Assembly (NCBI GenBank): GCA_019925795.1
Contig: CM034311.1
Location: 21,450,231-21,514,230, forward strand
Reading direction: 5' to 3'
DNA from: Dendrobium chrysotoxum
Taxonomy: Eukaryota > Streptophyta > Magnoliopsida > Asparagales > Orchidaceae
DNA: 64,000 nt
Positions 1 through 11,379 of the stretch are shown here, one piece after another (positions within the stretch are counted from its first letter, which is position 1; each line of letters begins with the position of its first letter). The position numbers were made by a program, and so were the translations under genes. The notes beneath the pieces were generated by a model that ran no database searches, had not been told where the DNA came from, and saw only the letters and a program-made list of their open reading frames with translations.

Positions 1-870
1 ACCCTTCGATTGTAGTGACGGGCAACTCTTTGGTGGTATGCAGCGATTCTGAGTGAGGCTCCATCTCTTACTTCTGGGAGGAGATCCAAATTTGCTCTAA
101 GCTTCTCCTCGTTACTTTTGAAGTCGAAAGTCTGAACTCTGTGGCAAGGAACTCCGATATCAACCGGTATGACTGCTTCTGTACCAAAGCAAAGGTTATA
201 TGGGGTTTCCCCTATAGGAGTTCTAGCGGTGGTCTGATAAGCCCAGAGGACATTGGGGAGTTCTTCGGCCCATTGCCCCCCAGCCTTCCCTAGACGTGTC
301 TTCAGCCCTTTCAAGATTGTTTGGTTTGTAACCTCTGTTTGCCCATTAGTTTGAGGATGGGCAACAACTGTGTGAATGAGCTGAATATGAAAATCCCTAC
401 AAAAAGATGTAAAGATCTTTCCGATGAACTGTGTCCCGTTATCAGTGACAATTTTTGCGGGAATGCCAAAGCGACATATTATGTTCTTCCATAAAAATTA
501 CTTGGCATTTGCTTCAGTAATCTTCGCCAAAGGTTCCGCCTCCACCCATTTGGTGAAGTAATCTACAGCCAAAATAATGAATTTTTGCTGTCCAGTCGCT
601 ATAGGAAAAGGTCCCATTATATCAATCCCTCATTGGGCAAAAGGCCAGGGGCTTTGAAGGGATGCAAGCTCCAGAGCGGGTGTATGAGTGAGGTTAGAAT
701 GCAGTTGACAGTTTTCACACTTTCATGTGAATTCAAGTGCATCCTATTTCATTGTAGGCCAATAGAATCCCTGTCTCATGATCTTGTATGCTAACGCTCT
801 TCCTCCCAGATGTTCTCCACATACTCCTGAATGAACTTCCTGAAGCGCGTAATCAGCTTCTGATGGTGGG
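1..870 (-). pseudogene. pol integrase region (broken, open at window edge)
   Basis: This would insert the cDNA copy into the host genome. The HHCC zinc-binding region lies at about 705-840 (His codons near 815-835, a CxxC near 709-718). The catalytic core is readable: Asp in the GIDIMG motif at 621-623, Asp in TDNGTQF at 441-443 and Glu in NGQTEV at 333-335. The Asp-Glu spacing is exactly 35 residues, the DD35E signature. The frame is broken by stops just after the zinc-finger His pair (TAG at 744-746) and again before the first catalytic Asp, plus a TAA between the two Asp motifs. The C-terminal part continues past base 1. Confidence 0.9.
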
Positions 871-1560
871 AGACACTTGAGGTACGACCCAATGAAGGAG
901 CGCTTATACAACTCGTTGCCGATAATGGTGAAATTTGCAGCTTGCCTCCGAAGTCGTATTGCAACTATAGGATCTTCGGGTAGCACCCCATCTTTCAGAA
1001 AAGACAAGATGGGTTCGATCCAAGACATCTCTCTTGGCTTGTCAATTGACTGTATGACCCATGGACCCTGAATGCTTGGAAAGTGGATTTCCTCGATACA
1101 TCTTCTCTTATAGATGTCCCCCGTTGTTGACGTAGTAAGTTTAGAAAGAGCGTCTGCTCTTGCATTTTGTTCTCGGAGGATATGTATGATTTGATGCTCC
1201 CCTATACGGGCTAAGAGTAGCTTCACAATGCTATAATATTGAGCCAATTGTGGGTTGTGAATATCAAAATCCCCCTCCACCTGAGAGGCGACTAGTTGGG
1301 AATCAGTGTGGGCTATTAGGTTCTGGACTTCACAGTCAATTGCTAGTCTCAACCCAGCAACAAGGGCCTCGTATTCTGCTATATTGTTGGTTGCTGGGAA
1401 CTTGAATCGAAGCCCGTACTCAAGGGTAACCTTCTGTGGAGAGATTAATAAAATTCCAGCCCCAACCCAGAACTCCCTGAAGCTCCATCGACGTACAATG
1501 TCCAGCATGGAGAAGAAGGTGAAGCACTCGGTTGTATATCAGATACTGGAACGGTACATT
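871..1560 (-). pseudogene. pol second (archaeal-type) RNase H domain, frameshifted
   Basis: This is a second RNase H after the ordinary gypsy RNase H, a feature of Tat-lineage elements. Visible motifs are YVDGASG (first catalytic Asp), then after a frameshift near 1445-1475 GAGILLISP, NNIAEYEALVAGL (catalytic Glu), HTDSQLV (catalytic Asp) and REQNARADALSKL. The motif order and spacing fit type-I RNase H. The frameshift falls between the first Asp motif and the rest, so no continuous product is possible. It joins the integrase zinc finger downstream and the gypsy RNase H upstream. Confidence 0.85.
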
Positions 1561-1987
1561 CAACTACGAAATCTGCTAGTGCTTGAGATTTAATATCAGG
1601 TCTAGGCAAGTAGTGGATATCAAATTCTCCCAGTTCTACAGACCACTTAACAAGCCTGCCTGATGCTTCTGGCTTTTGCAGAATGCTTTTTAGCGGCAGA
1701 TTCGTGTAAACTCCAATTGAATGGGCTTGAAAGTAAGGGCGTAGTTTTCTGGCGGAATAAACTAATGCGAATGCTGTCTTATCTGCCAAAGGATAACGTC
1801 CCTCTACTTCAGATAAAATCTTACTAACATAGTAGATAGGATGTTGTATAGCATTTTCTTATCGGACCAGAACCGAACTAATTGCTTGGATAGATACAGC
1901 CATATACAAATACAATCTCTCTCCTGGTATTGGTTTAGAAAGTAGTGGCGGGGATGCCAAATACTTTCGCAATTGTTCAAAGGCCTC
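1561..1987 (-). pseudogene. pol RNase H (gypsy type), with stop
   Basis: This is the first RNase H, which degrades the RNA of the RNA-DNA hybrid, in its degenerate gypsy connection form. Readable pieces are HPIYYVSKIL, YPLADKTAFALVYSARKLRPYF, LPLKSILQKPEASGRLVKWSVELGEFDI and QALADFVVEC, the usual series in plant gypsy pol. An in-frame TAA lies at 1859-1861. The domain is separated from the reverse transcriptase by another TAA at 1988-1990, where the Tat pol frame should read through. Confidence 0.85.
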
Positions 1988-3100
1988 TTAACATTCATCT
2001 GTCCATTGAAACTCGGAGCTACGAGCACCTCTAAGTATCTTGAAGAAGGGCAGATATTTGTCTCCTGAACGTGCCAGGAAACGAGATAGTGCCGTAATTC
2101 TCCCATTCAGCCTTTGGACCTCCTTGATGTTCTTTGGCGGCACCATGTCCCTTAGTGCCTTGATCTTCTCCGGATTGGCTTCGATTCCTCTATGGGTTAC
2201 CATAAACTCTAAAAACTTTCCAGAAGCGACTCCAAAAGCACATTTAGCGGGGTTGAGTCGCATATTATAATGCCTTAATAAGTGGAAATATTGTTTCAGG
2301 TCAGAGATATGTTGTATTTTTTCCTGATTTTTTACCAACATATCATCTACGTACACCTCCATAGTACGTCCAATAAGGCTTTTGAAAACCTTATTCATGA
2401 GACGCTGATAAGTTGCTCCAGCATTTTTGAGCCCGAAGGGCATCACCCGGTAGCAGTACAATCCTTTGTCTGTTTGAAAAGCTGTTGCTTCTTCATCAGC
2501 AGGATTTATTTTTATTTGATTGTAGCCGGAGTAGGCATCCATAAAGCTCAACATCTGATGACCAGAGGTGGTATCAACTAACTGATCGATGCGAGGGAGC
2601 AGGAAACTATCCTTTGGGCAAGTTTTGTTGAGATCAGTGTAATCTATACACATTCTCTAAGCTCCAGTACCCTTCCATACCATGACAACATTTGCTAACC
2701 AAGTAGGATAGTGCACCTCTCGTATGAATCCGGCTTCTAAAAGTTTATCTACTTCTTGTTCAATTGCTTGCTGGCGATCTGGTGTAAAGTTTCTCTTCTT
2801 CTGGATAATCGGTTTGCACGTTGGATTGACTTTGAGGGAGTGAACGATCACTTTGGGGTCAATTCCAGGCATATCTGCTGGACTCCATGCAAAAATATCA
2901 TGATTTTCTCGTAGAAAAGCTGTAAAGTTTTTCTTCTCATCATCTGAGAGAAGTGATCCAATTTGCACTATCTTTGAAGGATGCTCTTCAGATATAGATA
3001 CAGTAGTAAGGTCTTCCACAGGGGAAGCTCTCTGAGGAATATCTTCGCTCCGCAGATCAAAGTCCTCGATGTTCAGGGTAATCGTTGGACGAGACTTGAT
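1988..3100 (-). pseudogene. pol reverse transcriptase (broken)
   Basis: Reverse transcriptase of the element. From upstream: an N-terminal stretch with SPADMPGIDP, then VHYPTWLANVVMV, then the palm core MCIDYTDLNKTCPKD, LSFMDAYSGYNQI, MPFGLKNAGATYQRLMN and the catalytic box YVDDMLVKN (about 2342-2356). Both Asp of the YVDD box remain. The frame is cut by TAG at 2657-2659, at the position of a conserved Trp just before MCIDYTDLN, and by TAA at 1988-1990. The lineage call rests on the YVDDMLVK form and the downstream double RNase H. Confidence 0.92.
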
Positions 3101-3696
3101 CTGCCTAAGATAGCAGGTTTGCACTATTTGCTGATCTCCGCATACTATATCGACTCCTGATGGGGTATGGAACTTCAGCTTGAGGTGAGGAATGGATGCG
3201 ATGATCCCAAAAATTGACTGGAGCGGCCTCCCGAAGATGGTGTTATAAGCTGATTCTGATTTTACCACGATAAATTGAATGGAGTGTGTAGTCTGTCGAG
3301 GAAATTCTCCAAGGACTACCGGGAGACTGATTATTCCTTCTGCTTATACAGGTCGATTATCAAATCCATATAAAGGACCTGCAGCAGGTTGAAGTTTTTC
3401 TCTTGAGAGACCCATGTTGAGAAAAGTAGAGTAGAACAGGACATCTACGGAGCTTCCGTTGTCCACAAGAATTCTTTTGACATTATAACACGGGTCACCA
3501 ATGCCTGCGTTTATGACAAGCGGATCTTGATGGGGGTTTTTACTCCTTCCAGGTCGGAATCATGAAATGTGATTGAGTGATCGATACGAGCCTTTTTTGG
3601 AGTTGGGTTTTCTTCCACAGTTAGAAAGACTTGGTCGGATAGTAAGGGGCCTCCTGCGATTGTTTCAATTTCGCCAACAGTTATCCGGTTATTCAC
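3101..3696 (-). pseudogene. pol aspartic protease region (frameshift and stop)
   Basis: Retropepsin-type protease. The active-site segment reads RILVDNGSSVDVLF, with the catalytic Asp codon at 3461-3463. The segment SAYNTIFGRPLQSIFG further on is the usual C-terminal protease or linker motif of Tat elements. Upstream, the frame containing FHDSDLEGVKTP shifts near 3525 relative to the active-site frame. A TAA interrupts the frame at 3344-3346. The stretch lies between the gag zinc-knuckle region and the RT, as expected for a gag-pol fusion frame. Confidence 0.8.
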
Positions 3697-3699
3697 TGG

Positions 3700-5223
3700 C
3701 TATCTTTGTGGTTGATTCTGCCCCCCAGTGGGACGAGCTTCTTCTCGGGTAGGTGGATTCCCAATAAACTGTCGAAGATAGCCCTGACGGATGAGTCTTT
3801 CAATCTCCTCCTTAAGTTGCCTACAGGATTCAGTAGTGTGGCCACGACTACGATGAAAGTGGTAGTACTGATCTTGGTTTCCTGTATTCGGCTTCAAAGG
3901 ATGCGACCACTTCACTTTGTCCTGATCTTGAATCGCCATCAACACATTTGCTCGAGATGTGTTGAGCGGAGTGTACTCCTTCTCCCATCGGGGTTCTCGT
4001 CGTGGCAGTGGGGGTCTATGAGGTAGATTGCTCTTCCCTTGCTTTTTCCGTTGTGATGATGAATTATCCATCTCAGGCGCTCCCTTACGCTTCCCAGTGG
4101 GTTGCTCGAACTATTTTCTGTGAGCGTTTATTGCCTCATCTGCTGATATCTGTGCTTCCACACGATGGATCAGATCGGCATATGAGTGAACAGTATCGCG
4201 CATGAGTGCCAAATAGAGGGGGCTAGGATGAAGTCCTCCAAGAAAGACCCCTCTGAGTAATTCTAGGTCTACTCCTGGGATTTGTCGAGCCTCAATAGAA
4301 AACTGCTGAAAGTACTCTTTCAATGATTCTCCCTCGTTCTGACGAATCGCAGAAAGGTGAGAAGAATCCTTAGCAATTCTTCGGTTGGCTACGAACTGTT
4401 TGACAAATACTTTGGCCAATTTGACAAATGTGGGGATCGTTCCGGCTGGAAGTGAATAGAACCATGTTCGAGCTTGTCCTTTAAGAGTGGCAGGGAAAAC
4501 CTGGCAAAGGAGCGCGTCTGAGGCTCGTTGAATATGCATGATGGTCCTGTAATGGTCGATGTGTTCGTACGGGTCGGATGTCCCATCGTAGGATTCGATG
4601 CTTGGCAGCTTAAAGCCAGCCGGAATAGGGTGTTGAAGAATGGCTTTTGTCAGGGGTGACGACTCCTGGAAGTCCCACTAACGAAGAGGTTGCCTTACGC
4701 CTCCTGTAGGGAACTCCTCCCGGACCAATCGTCGCAATTCGTGGCATAGGGCATTGCGAGGGAACTCAGCAATGTGAGGTTGGACTAGCTCCTCAGGGAG
4801 GTCTTGAGGAAGACGAGATTGTCGACCTGAAGGATGGGTAGAACTTACTGTATCGGCGAGTTCATTATCTTGATGCGACTGCGAACGCCTCCTGAGTGGA
4901 GGAAGAGGAATCTCGTCTTGAAGATGTTCGATTTGAACAGCTTCGACACGTGGTGGATCTCGAGGGAGAAGAACCTCCTCCTGAGGTGCTAGGGTCGGTT
5001 GTTGAATCTCTCGCAAGAGTTGTAGGATCTCGTTTTGAGATTCTTCCATTTTTCGAATTCTCTCTTCTAGGGAGGGTCCCGAGGTCCCCTCTCCAGGTGC
5101 GTTTTGCCCCCTGGGGTATAAAGAGGCAGATATCGGACGTCTATGATTCATAGACTAATTTCTGGATTGATGAGAGTGAGAGCGGGAGGCTCCTATGAGG
5201 CGACTACTACGCCTGTTGACCAT
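3700..5223 (-). pseudogene. gag (three CAG-to-TAG stops)
   Basis: Capsid and nucleocapsid precursor. The natural ATG is at 5221-5223, shortly inside the primer-site region, matching the start of the intact gag at 49762. The conserved capsid stretch includes RTIMHIQRASDALLCQVFP and GVFLGGLHP. The zinc knuckle has the CxxH-GH-C form (HFHRSRGHTTESC). Compared with the intact copy, the frame is stopped at 5155-5157, 4678-4680 and 4111-4113, each a TAG where the intact copy has CAG. A further stop before 3700 separates gag from the protease frame. It is otherwise collinear with the intact gag. Confidence 0.93.
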
Positions 5224-5246
5224 CGTAGCAATACTTGAAGTTGTGG

Positions 5247-5274
5247 GATAAGTTTCCCACAGACGGCGTCAAAT
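5247..5274 (-). other. primer-binding-site region next to 5' LTR
   Basis: Immediately inside the LTR on the minus strand is TTTGACGCCGTCTGTGGGAA, the position and style of a tRNA primer site in Tat-lineage elements. The complete element has the same sequence with one change at 49713-49735. I cannot assign the tRNA with confidence by eye. Confidence 0.65.
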
Positions 5275-6283
5275 TGTTGCGGACTCAAATATACACGGCG
5301 ATAGAATTTAAATTTCCGTCTCAGCGTTGCACGTATATCCAGCACACAAACAGAAAAATAAAAGAACACCAGGATTTTTACGTGGAAAGCCCTGAAAAAG
5401 GGAAAAACCACGGGGCCACGCCCAGCTGAAAGAGTTCCACTAGTGTTGTTTGAAATACACGAGGTTGATTCATCCTTTAAATTCAGGACGATCAGATTAC
5501 AATGAGTGTCAGTTACAAGGCCAAGCAGAGTTCCGACGTCACTCGGGTGTCCGCCAGAATTCCGGCGTCGCTTGGAAAGAAGTCTGGCGTCACTCGGGCG
5601 TCGGGTAGAATTCTGGCGTCGGGCAGAGTTCCGAGGTTTCTCCCGTGTCGGGCAGAGATCCGGTGTCCCTCGGGCGCCTGGTGGTGCTTCGGTGGTGTTC
5701 CGGCGGAGTTCCGGCGGTGTTCCGGCGGTGGTCGAGGAGGAGCTGTTCCCTCCTAGGCTTCTCTTCTCTTCCTTCTCCTCTTGGCTTGGGTCCTTTCTTA
5801 AGAGAAATGAGGGGCTATTTATAGTTTTTCTGGAGTGGCATAGCCCGTAAATATGTGAGGGATCAGGGGTGAATAGGGAGTGATCCGGATGAACGGCCGA
5901 TATTGAATCCCTTGATCGTGAACCGTTTATCAAGCATTTGAAGGTCTTAATGATATCAGAATTCTACGATCTTGGGCTCGTTGGATTTGTCTCGTCGAGA
6001 CGCTCGATTCGACTATAAGCTCATCAAAATCAGAGGCCGTTTGGTAACTCAAATTGCTGTTTGATGCTTCCAACAGCGCTTCGGGTACTTGGTTTGGACT
6101 TATTTGGGCTCGGATTGAGTCGAATTTGATGTCGTTGGGTTCGTATTTCTGAGACGCTCAGTTTGACTATAAGCTTGCTGAAATCGGAGTTTAAATGGTC
6201 TCCGAAATAATTTTTGAAGTTTCAAACTTGAGTTTTTCCTCGAGATTCGTGCCCGATCAAGATGATTTTTTGGCGATATATCA
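5275..6283 (-). repeat. 5' LTR of the truncated Tat element
   Basis: 1009 bp, running on the minus strand from TGATATATCGCC (end at 6283) to the terminal CCGCAACA (5275). It aligns along its whole length with the LTRs at 48702-49712 and 54211-55236. It holds a TATA box at 5816-5823 (minus strand) and a block of degenerate GACGCC-type repeats at about 5530-5750 downstream of it. Several long open frames cross it on both strands, but they are not genes: they are GC-rich LTR sequence. Confidence 0.93.
5816..5823 (-). promoter_or_regulatory. TATA box in LTR (U3)
   Basis: TATAAATA on the minus strand, in the same place as TATAAAA/TATAAATA in the LTRs of the complete element (49162 and 54671). It marks the likely U3/R side of the LTR promoter driving gag-pol leftwards. 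Confidence 0.6.
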
Positions 6284-6949
6284 ATCCTAATTTAAATTTA
6301 TAAGATATACCTTTATGAATTTAATTTTTAAAAGTTATAAGATGAATAATTAGTATTAAAAATTAGTTATGAGTAGATTAAAATTTAAAATATAGTTAAC
6401 TTGAAGATGAAATTAGTAATCTCATCAAGTCTATATATTAAAATTATTAAGATTATATAAGAATATTAAAGCAGAATTTGATATTCAAAATCATTAATTA
6501 TATACTCTATAAAAAAAAATTATAAATAGTTCTTAAAAGAAAAAGAAATGAAAAATATCAAAAAAAAATTGAGTACATTCAAAATTTTGAAATACAATCT
6601 TATACAAAAACTATAAAGGATAAGATGAAAAAGTGCTAATGCAAGGATGGTGAACTAATGAAAGTATAATTTTAACTACAATCATATCTAATTATTAAAA
6701 CTATATTATTCACTTTAACATTCAAAAGTTGATGATTAAATATATAACCTATAATTTTAAATTAGGTAAAAACAAGAATAATTGATTAAGCTTAACTGTT
6801 GGTATTTTTCCAAACTAAAAGTACAGTTTTGATTCATTTTTACTAATTCTAAACAGTGATGTATTATCCTATATTTTTGTAATTTTATATTATCATTTTT
6901 TTATTTTGGTTAATCATTTAATTAGAATAATAAACTTTTATTTTCTTGA
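6284..6949. other. AT-rich spacer, nothing recognised
   Basis: Very AT-rich sequence with short A/T runs on both strands. I see no coding frame, repeat end or target duplication that I can support. Confidence 0.5.
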
Positions 6950-8600
6950 GGATAAACAAGAGTTTAAGATGGGAAGGATTTGATAAGTATAAATAATGTT
7001 ATATTTTATGTATTTATTTGTAAGTAAAAATATGTTGTTTTAATTATATTTGTACAGGAAAATATATAAAATTGGCACAAATTTTAAGTATGGTACAGTG
7101 CCTGGCATCGGACACAATACTGCTGTGGCACGATCATTGACAATGTAAGAGCGCCCAAATATGGACATGGCTGCACCCAGTCTATATTTCATAACGCCGC
7201 AGCGTCTGAGGAGTCAGCGCCATAAAGCCCAGCCAATTTTCCCAGCACCATAGTGTCGGAGGAGTCAGCTCTACAAAGCCCAATCTCTATTTGTACAATG
7301 CTGCCAAGTCAAGAGAGCGCCACATGGGTATTACAACGCTCTACCATCAGCATCATGATGCAACAGTTATAACTATTCAGGCCATGATTAACCAGCGAAG
7401 CGACACGTCATTTCATTAAATAGTGGGTCTATATCAATAAGCGTCGCAACAGAGTAAACCCTTCAGCGCTGTTGTGTTAATTCATTTATGGGTATCGCGG
7501 CGTAAGTGTCTCGAGCGTCGCAGAACCAAAATCCCATTTTTTGTATTTTTTTATAAATAATTTATTTGTAATGTTAGTAGAGAAGTTTAGTCACTTATTT
7601 AATTTTAGTTTTTATATTACTTCTTTGATTTTTTCTTAGGAGTGACAACTAAGAAAATTCAGATAAGTACTAGATACATTCTATTAGAGTATTTTATTTG
7701 TGTTTGTGGAAGCAATTTTGTAAGTTCAAAGAGGAGTGTAGAGGAGATCATTGAATCCATCTGATGATTTCTCTTCTTCTGTACTTTTTTTCTTTTATGT
7801 AATTAATGAAAATAAATATGCTTCACTTGTTCTTCATATCTGGCTAAATTTTTTAGTTTTGGATTGATGGTGTAAATGAAATATGAAGTACTAATGAATT
7901 CTCTTCATCAATAATTTTATGATATTTTTAATATATCATGTCTTTATTTAATGCACATAGTGGTCATATGTGTAGTTAATATCAAGTGTAATGTGGATCT
8001 TAGGAATAGGAAAAAAGGCACAACTATGTGTGTTGGATTGATATGATGCAAGCATAGGCATAGTGCTTGCCATGTATTAAATTTATAGAGATGAATTATC
8101 ACGAGGGGATTTTAATAATACATGCTTTACTTACTCTTCTAAGATTTTTATAGAGTGACAAACTATGGGAATTTAGAGCGATATTGAGTGGGAATTTAGA
8201 GCGGTATTGAGGTTGGAAGATTTTAATCTATCATTTATCTCTTCACGCTTTACTGAGTGATCATTGATGCATATGATCTGAATAACATCAATATAAAAGA
8301 GAATCATTAGGAAACATATTGTATTTATATTCCATCAATCAAAAACTATTTATCCAAATAGTGTTTCAATTAATTATTTTTTTATGTTAAATTAAGTGAT
8401 TGAATCTCCACCAAAACTTATTTCAATTGAGTTGGATAATTATTGTAGTTGAACTAGACAGTATTAATATTTGTAAGTAAGCATTCTTCCTTGTGGGATC
8501 GATACTCTATTCTATCACTATATTACTTAATTCGGCATGTATACTTACGTATATTAAGTGGAGGTTTTATAATTTTTATACCAAAGAAAACCTAAGTATT
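6950..8600 (+). repeat. LTR-like degenerate repeat
   Basis: Contains a TATA-like TATAAATAATG near 6987, then CAGCG/GTCGGAGGAGTCAGC-type internal duplications at 7190-7290. It ends in a stretch (CTTGTGGGATCGATACTC near 8494, then ATTACTTAATTC...CTTACG) that resembles the 3' ends of Athila/Tat-type LTRs. No clear TG/CA ends or TSD were found, so the boundaries are approximate and the assignment is by resemblance only. Confidence 0.35.
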
Positions 8601-9099
8601 GTTTAGGGATTGATAGAGCCCTAAATAATTTTTACAATTTTTTAGGCTACTCCACCACCCCCATCACTCAGTAAATGAGCATTGCACGGTTTCCCTCTTA
8701 GTCAACAAAGTCTCACACCGCAAACAATGATAGCAAACAACCCCCATGGGTGACTCCCTCTACCTCTAACGCAACAAGCTCCATAATGATGGAAGAGCAC
8801 GAGTCTCCTTATCCGATGAGTCTTGATGGTTACCCCGATGAAGATCAAGAGTATGACATGAGGTGTGGGCCATCATAGGTGAGGTAACTTTGTATACTAG
8901 CAATAAACCCACTCACCACTGAATCAGTATGGTCAACTCATGCCACAAAAGAAAGAAAAAAAAACTCAACAAGTTTATAATTAGTACATGAAACTAACTA
9001 ACCTCACCATTTAGATATAAGAAAGCTAAAAATAATAACTAAATGACAAAAGTATATCTTTATATATGTATTCGTATCACATCAAAAAGTATGACAAAA
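8601..9099. other. Spacer, nothing recognised
   Basis: Mixed-composition sequence with no supported gene or repeat end. It may be internal sequence of the LTR-like block to its left. Confidence 0.4.
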
Positions 9100-10947
9100 T
9101 TACAATATCAGGGTTGAAGTGACTCATTTATCAGTTAGAATCGTGCCTTCACTCTCTTTTTCACCATCACTCTCAAGAAATTCCTTAAAGTAATAGGAAG
9201 GATCCCTAATTTTGGAATGGAGCTTGCCTCTGGCCTTTGGCCTCTGAATGCAATCAGTGATCCCGTTAAAATAACGATCACCTAGTAGACATTTGAAGTC
9301 AGTGCCATAAAAAAATGAAAGACTTCATGCAGCTTTTTTGTCAGCTTAGCAATAGTCACCTCATCCTATTTCTTGGCTTTGACGACCATAAAAAATTAGT
9401 AGCCACTATATCGGCCCGATCCTTAGCCTCTACGATCAATGCCACTATAGATTTGGCCAACTCCAGTTCAAAATGATTTAACTTTTCAGCTGGGCTATCT
9501 CCCCCTCCAACATATTCAATTTTGTTATCTTTTTTAAATGCATTTTTCTTTCCTTCATCAGGTTAGCTAGGACATGCCTTTTCATATCATTCAAGATATC
9601 AACTTTCATAACAGAGTAGATATGATGCCTACCTAGAAGAAAGACCTTCTACTAAGAATCGACCGACGAACTCATGGTCGAGCATGCCAATCCATGACAA
9701 TCCAATTTTTTTATATACTTCTCTAATGACTCACTATAATGAAACTTGCCATTCTCTAAACACTAGCTGGATATCAGGTTAGGACCCTAATCCTCACCTT
9801 CAAAATAGTCCTTCTCACTGGAGAGAGAGACCTCATTATCATCTAATGGAGTATAGCCCTTGGAACACTCTGAGGCTTTAGCGTCCTCAATAGACTCCTT
9901 TCCTCTACTTAGAATGACAGTCTCCTTGACCCAGGCTACTAACTCAACCAGTACTTCCTCTCTATTAAAGGATTACGTAGTCTCTTTTCCCCTTATAGAC
10001 AGAGGAGGACAACCCTATCTCCTTTCCTTAGGTTCTCGCGATCTCTTTTCCACTAGCATCTTTGAGTTTGTTCCTACATCAACGCCTTTCCTTTTCTTCA
10101 AGCAGACCTCCCAATAAAGTTCATAACCGGTCATGGAAGGTTTCTCCTTCGGCCTCATTGTTGATAACACGACTATCTTTAAAGACACTAGGTCTACGAA
10201 GAAAGTGCAACCCATGACCATCTCTGGAAAATATATACATAGAATCAAAATGAAACATGAAACTCATCTCATCAAGATAAGGAAGTCACTTATCGTAAAA
10301 AGTCTTATAAACATTCTGATAAGCAATATGGTGTTGAACGATCAATGGCTCATTCTTCACCAATGCCAACACCGCCTCCTCTTCACGAGATAGCTTAGGA
10401 AGGACCAACTTCTTCTTCCCCAATGCCACCAAAGCAATCAACACCTTCCAACCAGGCAGACTTAGAATAACTACAAAATTCTCCTTCTAATCTTGCACCT
10501 TGTTCGCTAGACAAACAGTCTTGTTAAATGCATGGGAGAACTGGATAAAGCACTCCTGAGATACCTTTGGTCGTGAATACATACCTAAATAGGTTCAACA
10601 ACCATAACACGTTGCATTCCCTCAACAAAGAAGCAAATGATATAATTGCCACTATAAAGTTTTAGCAAAAGTTGAGCTGGAATGACTTCATAAAAATTCA
10701 AAATTTCTTCTAGCTCTGCGCACAAGGGAAACCACATCCCTAATATCAAATGATCAATGGGAATGACCAATTCCGCATCCAGTAAAGAGTTTATTTACTC
10801 ATCTTCCATTACCGGCCATATAGAGTAGTCAACATGAGTAAAGCAGAAATCATGAAACACATAGTTAGCATACTCCTCTACAAGGTGAGTACTCGACAAT
10901 CCTTTTTTGTTAAGGAATTTGCTCGCACACTTGCACAAACCTGACAT
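9100..10947 (-). pseudogene. Decayed transposon gene, plant 'putative gypsy type transposon' N-terminus-like
   Basis: A minus-strand coding remnant. From an ATG at 10945-10947 the frame reads a short N-terminus, then a stop, then a segment with LGMWFPLCAELEEILNFYEV and IPAQLLLKLYSGN. This has the layout of the domain often annotated in plants as putative gypsy-type transposon (Transposase_28/PF04195-like: aromatic-FPLHPF, then Y-V, then PAQL). Further downstream pieces in shifting frames include a Lys/Arg-rich stretch near 10015-10150 and a C-terminal segment near 9130-9300 ending in an acidic ESDGEKESEG stretch. Many stops and frame changes are present. A TATA box sits about 75 bp upstream. 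The family assignment is tentative. Confidence 0.4.
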
Positions 10948-11022
10948 ATCGACAGAAATATTTGAAAATAGAAGAAGAAAATAAGATAAAGCAAAGGTCC
11001 CATTCTTAGGGCCCTACCTCTC

Positions 11023-11032
11023 CTATTTATAG
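11023..11032 (-). promoter_or_regulatory. TATA box upstream of decayed transposon gene
   Basis: CTATAAATAG on the minus strand, about 75 bp upstream of the ATG at 10947, a sensible core-promoter spacing for the transposon-like frame. Confidence 0.4.
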
Positions 11033-11379
11033 TTTGAATCTAGCACAGGAAGATCGAATCCTCTCAAATCAAATTCAATATAGAAGATCATGTCATTACC
11101 TCTAATTATTATAAGATCAAATAAACCTCATTACACTCACCGCTATTAGTTACAGTGATGATTCTTAGAATCCATGGCACACCCATCACCTTGTCATATT
11201 CAACAAGATTAAAAAAAACTTTTAGTATGATACTTCCAGAAGCTAAAAAACTTCAAAAGGGAAATCACCCTATGCAAATATATAACTCAAAAGAAAAAAT
11301 AAAAATTAGCCAATATAGTAATTACATCAGAAATGCTCCAGCACAACGGCACTAATTCTCCCATCCTATCAAGGTATTC

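Larger units (their letters stand above)
1..6283 (-). mobile_element. Ty3/gypsy Tat-lineage retrotransposon, 5' part to integrase
   Basis: Read on the minus strand from right to left: LTR (5275-6283), primer-site region, gag, protease, reverse transcriptase, RNase H, a second archaeal-type RNase H, and integrase running off the window start. The extra RNase H, the RT box YVDDMLVK and the gag motif are typical of the Tat lineage of plant Ty3/gypsy elements. The LTR and gag closely match the complete element at 48702-55236, so both belong to one family. Coding frames carry many stops and at least two frameshifts, so the copy is dead. The 3' LTR and left target duplication lie outside the window. 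The right flank is ATCCT. Confidence 0.93.

Noticed and set aside
5193..5933. Open frame of about 246 codons on the minus strand, with others in opposite frames, across the LTR
   Set aside because: Lies entirely in GC-rich LTR and primer-site sequence, overlaps frames on the other strand, and has Ser/Arg/Pro-rich low-complexity translation. Equivalent frames appear in the other LTRs with different sequence.
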